Positions 34,469 through 46,623 of a DNA stretch of 64,000 nucleotides are shown piece after piece (the first letter of the stretch is position 1; every line of letters starts with the position of its first letter). Source of the stretch: Turritopsis dohrnii (lineage: Eukaryota > Cnidaria > Hydrozoa > Anthoathecata > Oceaniidae); contig BQMF02000065.1 of NCBI GenBank assembly GCA_027922465.2, forward strand, positions 930,001-994,000. The letters are read 5' to 3'. The notes under the pieces were generated by a model. That model did no database searches. It saw only the letters and a program-made list of their open reading frames with translations, and was not told the DNA's origin. Both the position numbers and the translations under genes were made by a program.

Positions 34469-34939
34469 AAAAAAATGTAAGAAACGTCTACGGTTGTTGT
34501 TTATCTGCAATGGGACAGTGTCTTTTAGACAATTTATCATTCATTTGGTAAAAATTCGCAAAATATTCTTAACAAACACATTCAGAAATAGCAATGAAAA
34601 ACTAAAAACAGCAGTGATTGATTGTTTAGTCGCTTGCCAGTTGTTTTGGAAACACAAACAGTATGAAAGAATAATAAAGTTGTGGTGTAAAAGAATCAAA
34701 GAATATTACTAAACTGTTCAAAATTCGTTGATACCGCTACCCATAAGTCTTTGATAGAAAGATAGAAAGAGGACATATAATCCATTTTCTAAAAACTAGT
34801 ACTTTAACATATGCAGGATCAATTTGTGTTGGTGTCATTTCAATATATCAAATTTAAGAAAGAGCCTACAAACCTACTTCAATAATTTTAACAAGATCAC
34901 ACTAACATTAATTATCTTCATGTTATTTTCCAAAGAAAA
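34469..34939. other. Region 3' of the carrier gene
   Basis: Open frame 34494-34712 shows no motif. A further 3' exon of the carrier gene could be here but was not found. Confidence 0.3.
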
Positions 34940-36785
34940 CTATAGAATGGAAAAGGATACAAGTATGTTCCATGGACCTAACCGCACAAATGTTGGTATG
35001 AAACCTTTATACAATGCCATAAATCCCTCAGTCTGGCATGTCTAAAACAAGGATATTTGTAACATCAAAGTTTATTGACACTATTAAATCATTAATATAC
35101 ACAATGTTCGTTTCAATTTCTGTAAAGGAGAAAAAAACTTTTTCATATTCTGAATGTTTTAAAATCTTTTCATCATCTTCACAAACAAAGTGACTCAGTA
35201 AAATCGTGTTATGTGGGACCATGGATAACTGAGAATTTCTGTGAAAACATTTCATAGAGCATTCCAAAGTGGAACCAATTTCTTCAGTCCTTTGGAACAG
35301 GTTCAGATATTACGGAAAGACGCTTTTAAGTGTTTAGTTCTTCTTACCCTAATGAAACAGTCAAAAGAACTTCTATAGATTTCCGGTGATGAAAATCCAT
35401 CGCTAACTTTCCGTTGATTCATCATACGTGTCTAGTACAAAAAAAAGGCCAATGCAGGCACAAAATAATTATACTGAATTATACCCTAACATAGTATTTC
35501 CTGAGCAACCTATATGCAAGCAAAATAATGGTCATTAGTTGATGTTATTATTGACAAACTGAAAAAATTGAACATGACCATCTTGAAAACCATGTTTGAG
35601 CCCAACAAACCAAATTGATAATTTAGTGATATTTGATCAAATGTTTCAGTTTCAACAAATACATAAAACAGAAATACATCAGTTTTTTGAAAGCAAAAAA
35701 AACACTAAAATTATTTGATATACTTGTATAAGTTTTTTTGGAAAACCTCAACCTAAATACCATTATGTCAGTTACTAATTCATACCTTGATCACATCAAT
35801 GGGATTAGATGCTAGAGCTCCTGCAAGACCAGCTATGATGCTTGAGCTAATGTGAAAAGATGAATTACAAAAACTCAACACCATTATCATAGGCTATCTA
35901 TAAACACATAGCACCTCAAATTTTGCCAAAAATTGGGCTCTGATAACAAGAAAATATTGTTCACTTTTTATTGTTTTTCTGACTGAGCAACTACAAAAAC
36001 AATAACAAAGTTAATTCACTTTACTTACATGAAATGTGTTGCTGCATTGTCTGGCAATATCTTTGCTTCAATTATATGGCGTTTAGAGAAATCATATACA
36101 GGTAACTCAACCCCAGCTATGACAGATGCCCTTTGAGCTGTTGGACCAACACCCTAAAAACATTCTTTGTTGTGCCATACCATGTCATTGATAAGAAAGG
36201 CTATATGACCTTCAAATATTTTTCTGGTTCTTTATTGTAAACTTTGATTCGTATTGAAATACATATTTTTGTCATGTACCATTATTTTTATTACCTAGCA
36301 GAATTGAAAATATGGTAATAGAATTCAACTTGATGAAACTAAAAAACTCACGCGATACAATCCATTAAGGCCTTCCAACCTCCAGATGTCAACAAAAGAC
36401 AGCAACATGCCTCTCTGTACTGTGATAGTGCCAGCTGTTTGTGCCTGCAGCCTAACTTTAAGTACATCAGTAGGATTACAGATAGAAGACGATGTGGCAC
36501 CAGCCACCACACCAGCAATAATATTCATTAAGAGAGTTTCTTCTTGGGGATTATCATTGATCAGTCTTTTGATGCCATGATATAAGCCAATTTTGATAGT
36601 ACCATATGTTGCTTGTCGAAGTAATGCAGGCTTAATTCCATTATACAAAGCTATGAATCCTTCTTCTTTGGTGATACGATAAATAGCATGGAACATACCT
36701 CTATATTTTAAATCTTTTGTAGATTTACTGATGACTTGTCCTTGGACTTGTAATCTTGTTTTGGTGGTATCTATTGGAAATGTTC
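34940..36785 (-). CDS. Mitochondrial carrier, SLC25A14/A30 (UCP5/KMCP1) type, 5' exon missing
   Basis: Minus-strand exons 36785-36352, 36153-36029, 35846-35786, 35431-35348 and 35041-34940 join in phase with GT-AG introns to ~260 residues. Carrier signatures appear in each third: [22 protein letters not shown] and NPIDVIKTRMMNQR (the Px[DE]xx[KR] motif, with partner stretches [25 protein letters not shown] and [12 protein letters not shown]). Six membrane helices in the inner mitochondrial membrane are expected from the family. [11 protein letters not shown] and NPIDVIKTRMMNQR are closest to SLC25A30/A14. Missing: the first exon, with helix 1 before the FPID motif. The last exon ends LGPWNIL plus five residues and a stop, about ten residues short of relatives; a further 3' exon may replace this tail. 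Confidence 0.88.
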
Positions 36786-37330
36786 CTAAAAGATAGATGA
36801 TAAAATGTCAGAAGTCATTAAATATAAACATAGGAATTAAACTAAACTAGGAATAGATGTAATCAAATTATATTACGAATTGAATGATTTTTCATTATTG
36901 GAAAATAACAGGAAAGAAAAAATCAAAAATGTAAATGCACTAACACAGGGTTCATAGCACTTTTCCCAAAATATTTTCTCTGACTTAAGGGAGTAAAAAA
37001 GGTATCATTTTCCCTGACTTTTCTCTAAAATGTCACATATTTTTAAGTTGACACATTACAAAAAACACGTTATGAGGGTCTTAAAAGAAGAAATATACAA
37101 CTAATAATTTTCCTCAAATAATTATTTTTAGAAACAAACGTAATGTTAAGATTTGGAAGACTAAATCAACAAAAACCTTGCACACTAACAACACAAAACA
37201 ATAATTCGTTTGGAAGAATAAGATGTCAAATTTCCTTTATTAACCCACAAACAAAAAATTCTTGATCAATTTGAGATATCGCAAAAAGAAGCATAGCATA
37301 AGTTGAAAACAACCTCAATGATTTATTAAT
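36786..37330. other. Intergenic or intron of the carrier gene
   Basis: Presumably intron upstream of the first identified carrier exon. AT-rich; nothing else recognised. Confidence 0.35.
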
Positions 37331-37427
37331 GCAAAGTAAATAATAGTAACAGTGTAAGATGTAGATAAAATTAATTATAATATTTAATTTTATCTACATC
37401 TTACACTGTTACAATTATTTACTTTGC
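37331..37427. repeat. Near-perfect 44-bp-arm palindrome
   Basis: Arms 37331-37374 and 37384-37427 are complementary with one mismatch around a 9-base spacer. The outer bases are GCAAAGTAAATAAT. It could be a small fold-back element or form a hairpin RNA; no terminal duplication was found. Confidence 0.85.
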
Positions 37428-37731
37428 AGTCTTTGCTACTGTTATGCTCATACAGCACAGATTGGTGACAACCTTGTCTATTTATGAACTTAATGGCCAT
37501 TGTTCTATCTTTCACATTCTCACCTTATCACCTTAAGTCGTTTTTATATCGCATTTTAGTTATTTTATCAATTCATTATTATTTAGATTTTCTTATATAT
37601 TTTTAACACAGAACCCATATAACAACAAAAATTTGTAAATATGTATATGTATGTATTTCTTATTTTTGATTTGGCATATCCTGTAAAAATATTTGTAAAT
37701 AAATAAATAAATAAACTGAAGACTACTTTAA

Positions 37732-38153
37732 AGGAAGAAAATCTTGCGAAAGAAACTTTCGCGAGGCGAAAAAATCGCAAAATTTTGGGAATTCACTTTC
37801 GAGAATGGCCCATTTGACTATATTTCGCAAGGATTAACTTTCACGAATAAGGCAGTTCAAACAATTTTTTCCATGATTCAAAAGGAAGGCATGTCAAAGT
37901 ACAAACAAGTTAGTCAAAATACAAACAAGAAATACAGTTTTTAAAAAGTTTACCTATTTATTTCAAACGATACTCAGAGGAAAATCCTTATTTAAAGCAC
38001 GCTATATTTTTGTAGTGTGACAATTTGGTTTGAAACTTTCGGTGAAAGAAATAACATTTTTTCATGGGAATTAACTTTCACAAATGAAGACATTCAGCAT
38101 TTTTCGCGGGATTTTACTTTGGCAATTTTGCGAACTCGCGAAAGTTTGCTCCT
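37732..38153. mobile_element. TTAA-flanked MITE (AGGAAGAAAATC, TTCGCGA family)
   Basis: 422 bases; ends AGGAAGAAAATCTTGCGAAA and TTTGCTCCT with inverted CTTTCGCGA/TCGCGAAAG words, bordered by TTAA (37728-37731, 38154-38157). The outer bases ACTTTAAAG are also palindromic. An (AAATA)n run just before (37697-37715) may be a LINE tail. Confidence 0.75.
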
Positions 38154-38157
38154 TTAA

Positions 38158-40089
38158 AGTAGTTCAAATATAAAAGTCTTATACGTCGGTGAAGAATTTA
38201 TTGTACTAATCACTAAAATGTGAAAAAAATTGTGTTCCCTTTAAAGATGATAAAAGAAGATCTAAGAATTACAAATTTAAGAATTACAAGTGGATTTTCA
38301 TAACCATGCACTTTCAAGATATAGGTCTACATTGTTACATACATTAAAAAATAACTATATATCATGAATGGCAAAATTCTTAAATTTGTTTTTGTACGAA
38401 ATATGTAATATGAAGGATATCTGATGACAGATATGACATTATACATTTTTAGTCATGTACCGTCAATGTTCCTAATTCCGGACACAAAACAAAACATATT
38501 CCAACTGTGTAAATTACAAACATGGCACATCTCATACTGTAATCTCATACTACAAACTTCTAAATCAGAGAAAATCATATTTATTTCAAGGCAAGAACAT
38601 TACCAATATGCATTATTTTTCTAAATTTTTCAAGATTTCTTATACAACAGTTTCTTCTAAAATTGACTGCTCTCTTGAGACCCACGCACTTTTTTTGTGA
38701 GCTTTGTGTACAATGGTAGCCATGTATAGATAAGAAATAATGATGGCCACATGAAATATTGGTAATATCATCGTAACTGGTCAAAAATTTATGTTTAAAT
38801 ATTAGTTGATGTATGAAAATGAATTCAGAACATGCTTTTAGAAAGCTAATTTCACCATAAAATAAGTCAAATATAAAAGTTTTGCATGCCAATCACAGTG
38901 AAGGATATGTCTATGAGTATTGAAACAGATATAATAATGAAGGGCCATTATGATTCTACACAGTCCATTCTTCACAAGCTGCTGCTAATTATTTCTCTGT
39001 ATTGCTGTCTCACAAAACATTTTATTCAGTTATACATGGAATCTTGGTTTACTTTTTATACCATCAATCTAATTACATATGGTACATATAATCTTTTATT
39101 TTGAGACACAAAACATTATTTGGTCTATTTAATATATTGGCTGTGAATATCAATTATATGTGGATACATTAACCATATGCTTTAAATAGTTGATATTTAC
39201 ATATCAATCTTCCGAATTATGAATAGAATTCCTACATTGCAAACATAAAAAAGTAAATGATCATGATCTAAACCTACAAAAATCAGCACTTATAAGTAGA
39301 AGTTTGTGTTCCAAACATGCAGTCAGTGTTTGGAATTTCTAGTTACCATAGTAATTGCAATAATACGAGACATTGTCAGTAAAAGTTAAAAACTGATCAC
39401 AAACAAAAGGTTAAGTAAGAAAAAGTATGGCAGCTAAATATTTATTTATTCAAATACCTGGAGAAACATCAAACATAGTGATGCAGCAGACAAACATTCT
39501 TGACGTTCCAGCTGAGGAGGAAGTTGAGCTGAGTTGCACCTATCCAGGCACCTTAAAAGGCTTTTTTACAATCCACACATGTGAAACTTGTTTAAACAAA
39601 GACCTTTTGTGAGCCTTAGAGAATCTCAGATACTTTTTCCAAAAAACTAAAACTTGTCCTTTTCGCTCTGCTTCAAAAATATCGAGAAAAATTCAGTTTA
39701 GAAAAGAATTATCTTTTTCATCTGCAGTTTTGTTTAAATCCATTTAATATCGATCAAGAAAACTTTTGTACGTTCGAATGACACCCTATTAATTTCATGT
39801 GAAGTTATGCACGAAGCTAAAACTTTTTGGACACATGATGACAATGAAACTTTGCATTTTAAACACCTCGCGTATCAGGATTTGAATCATTGTTCCTCCA
39901 TCGCAAGTGGTTTGTAGTGGTAAAAACTCTTGATTATTTTGAACAATGTCATCTTTTCCAATGTAAATTTAACACTGATCTGTCCCACACAGTGATAACT
40001 TGACCGAGCATTGTACAGTGACTAATAATTGATACAGTCTGGAATTACCAAAATTACTCCCTTCTTTAATTTATTAAACTTTATCTCAA
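38158..40089. other. Gene-poor region
   Basis: Open frames 38581-38892, 38886-39104 and 39427-39612 have no recognisable motif. The first exon of the carrier gene may be here but was not identified. Confidence 0.3.
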
Positions 40090-43000
40090 CCACTTTTCAA
40101 TTTACTATAACATTTGGAAGTCAGAAAAAAAGTTGTATTAGACATATCCTTTTACCAATATCTTGTGCGTGATGTTGATACTTTTATGTCGAGTTTTTCA
40201 TGTCCTATCTGTAAAAAAACTGTTGGTGACTATTCCAAATCCATTTTTTGTAATGCCTGTAAGTCATGCAAATTGTGTTCCCTTGACTTCAGCCAATTTT
40301 AAAAATCTTGCAAAATGCAATGATGCTTGGTTCTGCCCTTCACGTATTAATCATATTCTTCCTTTTAACAAAGAAATCTGCAACCCTTCCTCTGCCGGCA
40401 ACATTACTCATATGATGAATCCCCTTATAAATCAACTTAACCTTTACATAAGTGAAAACTTTAATGAGACTACCAAAAATTATTAAAGTATTACAGCCCT
40501 TTGGACTTCACCTGAAGCTTTATGAATTTCAACTCTGCATTCTCTGCCTTTAACTTAAAAAACATTTTGACGAACTTTGTGACCTATTGGCTCAACTACA
40601 ATTTAGCTTCAGTATTCAGCCCTCTGAATTAGGAAAAAAGACTGACAGAGAAAAAATGCTGTTGTATTTGAAAATTGCGATGGCAGATGATTATATACGA
40701 CGGCAAAAAAATGCCGCCGTGTAAGATGTTAACGACGGCAAAACTTGTTTGGTTTATTCCAGTAAAAATATTGGTGTAGAATAATGGCTAAATAGTTTAT
40801 AAATCAATAGTGTTATGTGGAACAAGAAGTTACAAGATTTAAACTTGTAAACCGCAGGGGGTTTGCTGTGAACTTGTCCTGTTAATTGTTTGATTAGTCA
40901 AAGTTTAAAAACAACGAACCTACGCGTTAGCGTTTCTTTACTAATTTCATGGTGAGCGAAAAGAAAAATCACAAATCAATCTGTGTTGAAATCAAAAACG
41001 AAACTCACTTGAAGAGAATTTTATGAACTTATCGAGAAAGAAATCATCCAAAAACAAAACCCCAACTGACTTTATAATGCACATTCCTGCGTAAGGGTTT
41101 CTATTTGGCATTAAGTGAGTTTCGATAAATCAATGACGTGACATAAACAAATGTTCTATGGAAAGAAAATTTTTGAGAATAAAGGAAAAATTCCCAGGAA
41201 TAGCCCTGACATATTCTTGTATTCAAAAACATTGTCGGCAAAATTTTGCCGTCCTAATTTCAATTTACGGCAGCTTCATGACGGCAAAAGCTGAATGCTG
41301 TCGTAAATTCGGAGGGCTGAGTATTATTGCAATCTCTGAAACTAGATTCCGCAAGGTCCATCCATGGGGCTCTAATATTAAATTACCTGGCTATTCATAT
41401 TCCTGGTAGATACAGAATCTTCTGCTGGTGGTGTTCTTCTCTACATCTCAGAAAAACTTAATTATAAACCCAGAGAAGACCTCTCAAAAATCATGTATCA
41501 AGTTAACCATCTTGAATCTGTCTTTGTTGAACTTTGCAGAGAAAAGAGAAGCAACATCATCATAGGAAGCATATCTACCATCACCCTAGTATGTCTAGTC
41601 AAGAATTTAGTAATCTTTTTCTCTCTTCTTTCCTACACAAAGTTTCTTCGGAAATTAAACTGGTTATCTTGTTAGGTGATTTTAATATCAATCTACTCAA
41701 CTCTGAATCTGACACCACCATTTCCTCTTTTCTTGATATCTTGGGCTCTTACTTGATTTTTCCTAAAATTACTCTTCCCATTAGCATCTGCCCTGGTTCT
41801 GAAACTTGATTGATTACATTTTCATCTCTTCTTCTGATAACTGTTCGAAATCTGGTAACATTTTGTCCAGTATCTCTGATAACCTTTCTCAATTCATCAT
41901 CTTAGACTCGTCTAATCCAATGCAAATCTAAAACCACTACTTCTATCTCTCTATCTGTTAATAACTCTATCATTTCTGATATCCTTCCCTTGTATCGCAA
42001 CCTTTTAACAATTACTATTCCTCTATAGCCGAGACTATTAGATCCAAAGTTGGATTCACCCCTCACAATTTTAAACATTATCTCAGTAACCCTATCAATC
42101 ACTCCGTGTTTCTACATCCTATTGCTCATGAGGAAATTTTGTCGCAATTAAATCAATTAAAATTCAGTAAATCCTCAGGCCATAATAATAATAGATCTTA
42201 CGCCTGATGCCTCTAGACATTTCTCACATACTTTCTGATCTTTTCAACCTGTCAATATCTTCCGGTAAATTTCCTTCCATTCTGAAAATCCCAAATGTCA
42301 TCCCTGTCTTTAAAAAGAAAGGTTCACTTCTTCTTCCCTCTAACTACCGCCCAATATCTTTGCTTTCTAACATTGAAAAATTAATTTACTCTTGTCTTAT
42401 TAACTTTCTTGGCAAACACGAAGTTATTTACAAACGCAAATATGGTTTTCGAAAATATCATTCTACAACTCATGCTCTATTGACTATCCATTGAGCGTAT
42501 TCGCCAGTCCCTTGACTCTGGTCAATTTGCTTGTGGAGTTTATGTCGACTTACAAAAAGCGTTTGACACTGTTGATCATAATATACTTTATCCAAACTTA
42601 AGCACTGTGGAATCAGAGGCCAACAATGCCAACAATGGTTTCAGTCGTTTATCCAGTAAATCTCCATCTGTTACTGTTCCTTCGTCATTTTGTTTGTCAG
42701 TCGATTTTGAGGTCGATCTATTTTGCAATTTTTGATTCTCATTTGACATATGGTTGACAAGTTTGGGGTCTCACAATAACAGAGCTTTTATTTTAAGAAG
42801 GCTGTTCGTATAATCACCTTTTCAAATTTTAGATCTTCCTCAATTCACATCTCTCATGATCTTAATATCCTCCCTATCTTCTCCCTGTTAGGGATACATA
42901 TTTGTCTGCAATTATTTAAATTCAAACCTCCCTGACGAAATCTTTCAAGTTTTTTAATTCTTACTTGCCTCCGCCTTTTATGAACACAACAGAAATTTCA

Positions 43001-43310
43001 GTAGCTTTGGAGGGTTATCAATTTCTAGCATTAAAACAAATATATATATATTATTGGCAAAAATTCCTTAACAATCAAATATTGGAATCAACTTAAATTA
43101 TCTCATCCTGATATATACAATTCTTCAAAATTTAGCTATTATACTCTTAGAAAACTATCCATTACTCTTGTCACTACAATAGCTCACCTGTTTTTTTAAT
43201 TTTTTTTTTGTTTTCTTTTCTTTTTTATTTTTGTGTGTGTGTTTTATAATCTACTATGTCTCTTTCTCACCCCTTACATTGTTACTGTTTAGTTTCCTTT
43301 GTAACTGTTG
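40090..43310 (+). pseudogene. Non-LTR retrotransposon (LINE) with PHD-like finger, endonuclease and RT, broken
   Basis: In order on the plus strand: Cys-rich finger CPICKKTVGDYSKSIFCNAC followed in another frame by HANCVPLTSANF and AWFCPS (PHD-like, as in CR1/Jockey-group ORFs). The start of the APE endonuclease is then split by a MITE at 40617-41319 and resumes as IIAISETRFRK, VILLGDFNINLL, SETLIDY. The RT follows with VFKKKGSLLLPSNYRPISLLS, YGFRKYHSTTHAL, and FACGVYVDLQKAFDTVDHNIL. Many frameshifts and stops follow, and C-terminal remnants run to about 43200. Clearly inactive. The exact 5' and 3' ends are not defined. Confidence 0.85.
40617..41319. mobile_element. MITE, CAGCCCTCTGAATT family, copy 2, inside the LINE
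   Basis: 703 bases with ends CAGCCCTCTGAATT and AATTCGGAGGGCTG, flanked by an exact 6-base duplication AGTATT (40611-40616, 41320-41325). Removing the element and one AGTATT restores the LINE reading QFSFSIIAISETR, which fixes the insertion point and duplication length. Body similar to 30919-31610. Confidence 0.9.
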
Positions 43311-43317
43311 ATAAACA

Positions 43318-43812
43318 AGTAGAGTCCCCCGGAAATTAAGACCACCCCGCTTATTTGGCACACGAGAGGTACTTACTTCTTCAAAGGTTCTACAAAGCTA
43401 CTTCCACAACTTCATAAACATAAACGAAATCAGTTGGAAAACGTTTCACATGCTCTGTGTGCATATTTTACGGACTTGTTCATCAAAATTTTAAAGATTG
43501 AATTGGGAAGTTTTCAACATAAAATGGCTAAAAGAACTATTAAAAACATTTCAAAAGTATGAAAAAGTTAATATTTTTATCAATATTGAAAGTGATCTTT
43601 TTGTATTACATTTAGAGTTTTAGCAGTTAGGACCACTCGACCAAAACTTGCGATTAAAAGCGTTTCATACTACTTTATGACAGCCTCATGACGAAGTGCT
43701 TTCACAACTTTTTCTTCTGATTTGAGAATACAAGATTGAGAAATGTATTGTAAAATCGTGAAAGAAGTAATTATCAATCTGATTTAATTTGTATATAACT
43801 TAGGACTCTACT
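43318..43812. repeat. Possible small element with AGTAGAGTCC ends
   Basis: Ten-base inverted ends AGTAGAGTCC and GGACTCTACT, with TTAGGACCAC and TTAAGACCAC words inside. Too little to be sure. Confidence 0.3.
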
Positions 43813-44668
43813 TTGTACATTCACGTCAATATAAATAAATTGTCCAGAACAAATTACTTGTGTTTTTCTATGAAACCCAAGAATATGTGAATAGAATTCG
43901 TCGAGATACGGACAAAGTTCATCGTAATACTAAGGCACAAAAAATCGGGAGCACAAAAATTCTCGCGATTTTCACGAAATTTTGTGTACACAACATTTTG
44001 CTTTTTTAGGATTCACGACTTTATATGCTGGCGACTTTTAAATATTTTCACAAAAAACATTACACAGGTTTGCAGCCATTTTTTTTTTTGTTTCCGGAAA
44101 AGTGAACCTGAAGGGTGCTTGAGACTTTTTGTGTTATTTTCGTATTCAGATTGAATAACTTTGTTTCCAGACCCCCAAAATAAGTAGGCAGTGGTATAAC
44201 TCGGGGGTTGCTTTGGGTGCGATTGCACCACCCTCGGATTTAGTTGGCCTTCTTTTTTACCAAGCAATTTTTCAAGCGATATTCTTTCTACTATATAAAT
44301 TTCTAAAAGAGCCATTCTAAAAAAAGTGCGACATTCAGTGTCACAAGCTTTATACACTTAAAACAAAATACTTTTCGTCACGAAACACACATTAAATTAT
44401 TGGTAGACACTTTGCTGGTAAAACAGTTCGATTTTCTGACCGTTGAAAAATTTAGTTTAGGTAGTTCTGACCTATTTGTAGTTGCTCAGAGTAGCGTTTT
44501 TTTGGTGTCACAAAGCCTGTGGGTATTGGGTATTAACAACTAGCAGAGGTTTATTTACAATGGCTCTGACTAAAAATTTAAGTGCATAAGATATATGTTC
44601 AACGTTTCTGCTTTCGCTCTTGGCGGCTTTGATTGACTCATAGTTATTCAAATTAGATATCCGCACAA
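43813..44668. other. Unassigned region
   Basis: A 114-codon minus-strand frame (44357-44013) contains a Pro/Tyr-rich stretch but no known motif; it may be repeat-derived. No firm call. Confidence 0.3.
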
Positions 44669-44670
44669 TA

Positions 44671-46181
44671 CCGTAAAGCGGGGTGACTTGAAACACCCGG
44701 GGTGACTTGAAACAGCGTCAAAAAAACATTATTTCTCATGAAATAATGAATGAAACTCCGAATTTTTTTCAGATTTCGTTCGGAGATTATCTAGCGCAAC
44801 ATTCGATAGAAAAATTTCATTAATCAAGGAAGTTTTTCGGAAGCTGAAGATGAACAAAGCGCCGAAAATCAGTACCCCTATAAAAGAGAACGTCACGGCG
44901 ATACAGCATATCGCCAAATATAATTTTTTTTACACTTGTAAAATAGAAAGGTCAAAGGGAGTAATTCCAGAATGTTATCAAAAAATATTTAAAATTGACA
45001 GAAATATATGCTATTAAAATGTTTCGTTTTTTTTCACTCGATACACTTCGTCTCTTCAATTATTGCATAAATATTCTTATCAATTATGATGCAATCGAAT
45101 CATTGATGTGTGATAAAGTTCAGCCGATGGAGTTTCAAAGGTGGTATAAGTCATTTGGTAATTATTATAAGTTCCATTAATAAAAAGGGTCAATAATCTA
45201 AGAATTGAACCTCAATAGACTCGTTTTACTAAGTACCATAACTGAATACTAATCAGAATTCTGAACAAATAGGTGCTGCAATTATATCCTCCGTTCAAGG
45301 CTATGGGCACACCATACTTATTGTGAAATTGGTGATAGACGGGCCTCATGTTGTTACTTTTACAATTTCATACTTAACCTCGTTACCAGGGCTTCTTCTT
45401 GACTTTTTGATATATGGACGCCGTTTTATACTCCATATACATGTCATATGCAATGGCGCAATAAATTCGTGTAATCCGGATGAAATGATGAAGCGCTTGT
45501 GTGGAAAAAAAAAGACGATGGATCAGTTTCTAAGTGACATCAATATCGAAATGGTAAAGGAAATATATCCTAAACTAAGAAAAGCGCAAGAAAGAAAGTT
45601 GGATACTCTGAAACAGGAATTTTATTATTATATTCAATTTACAAGTTTTAAGTAAGTACAGTCGTGTAAACTAGCTATAAATTCAAATTCGTCTTGCCTG
45701 GTTTCGATATTGTTTCTGAAACAATTACGTTATCACACGCTTAATGATTTTAATGGCTTCAGATAACTTATTTTTTACAATGTTTTACCATTCTGAAATT
45801 TTGAGTTTTCAAAATTTACTAACACTCTCCATCACTTAATAAAAATGAAACTGGCAATAACAAATTATTTTAATTTACGTTTTATACGCAAGTAATCGTA
45901 GATCACACGTTTTCTGTTTTGGCACTCTATACAACAACATTTTTGTGCAAACAGCACTGTTTCAAGTCACCCCCGCACGATAAATTTCAGTAGGTGTACT
46001 TTGTGAAGCAATAACTTGAGATGGTATGCATCAATTAGTTTGAACACTTTGTTATCTGAAAGACAAAAGATGAATGGACCTTTTTTCAAAATTTCATAGT
46101 AATTACTTTCTTAGATTAAAAGTTATGAGCAAATCTTTTCAAAAAACGGCGAATTTTGTTTCAAGTCACCCCGTTTTACGG
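44671..46181. mobile_element. TA-flanked inverted-repeat element (GGGGTGACTTGAAAC)
   Basis: 1,511 bases. Ends CCGTAAAGCGGGGTGACTTG and the complement of GTCACCCCGTTTTACGG, bordered by TA (44669-44670, 46182-46183). The GGGGTGACTTGAAAC word is repeated just inside both ends (44698, 45957). TA duplication points to a Tc1/mariner-type mobiliser. The internal 110-codon frame 45323-45655 is not recognised. Confidence 0.75.
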
Positions 46182-46623
46182 TATACCATCAAACACTGCG
46201 TACTAGAACACTAAGTTTACCTTAAAGGAAGGACTGAGCGTGTTATTACGAAACATATATGTTCTGGTGAAGCATGTAATAACCATTCGTTCATTTGAAT
46301 TATTCATTCTGAATACTTCCTGAAAATTTATTATTGCAATGTTTGGTATTGTCATGTTAATGATTTTAATAATCGTTTTGTTGATTCGCCACACAATAGA
46401 CGAGTTTCCAATGTTAATTACACTTTTATACCTTGTACATACTAAAAATCAAATACAATGTACGAAAATAGATAGGAAGTGCTAATGTGTATTGAAACTT
46501 TCTAAGGGATCGTCTCCAAATTAAAATCGGTTAATTAGACGAAATTAGACGATTTCAAATCGTCCACAAGTAACAAATTTTTCATAAAGAAATTCGTCTG
46601 TTTTTGAAAAAAGACGATTCTAG

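Noticed and set aside
44013..44357. 114-codon minus-strand frame
   Set aside because: Possibly repeat-derived; no motif, no exon borders, no neighbours to give context.
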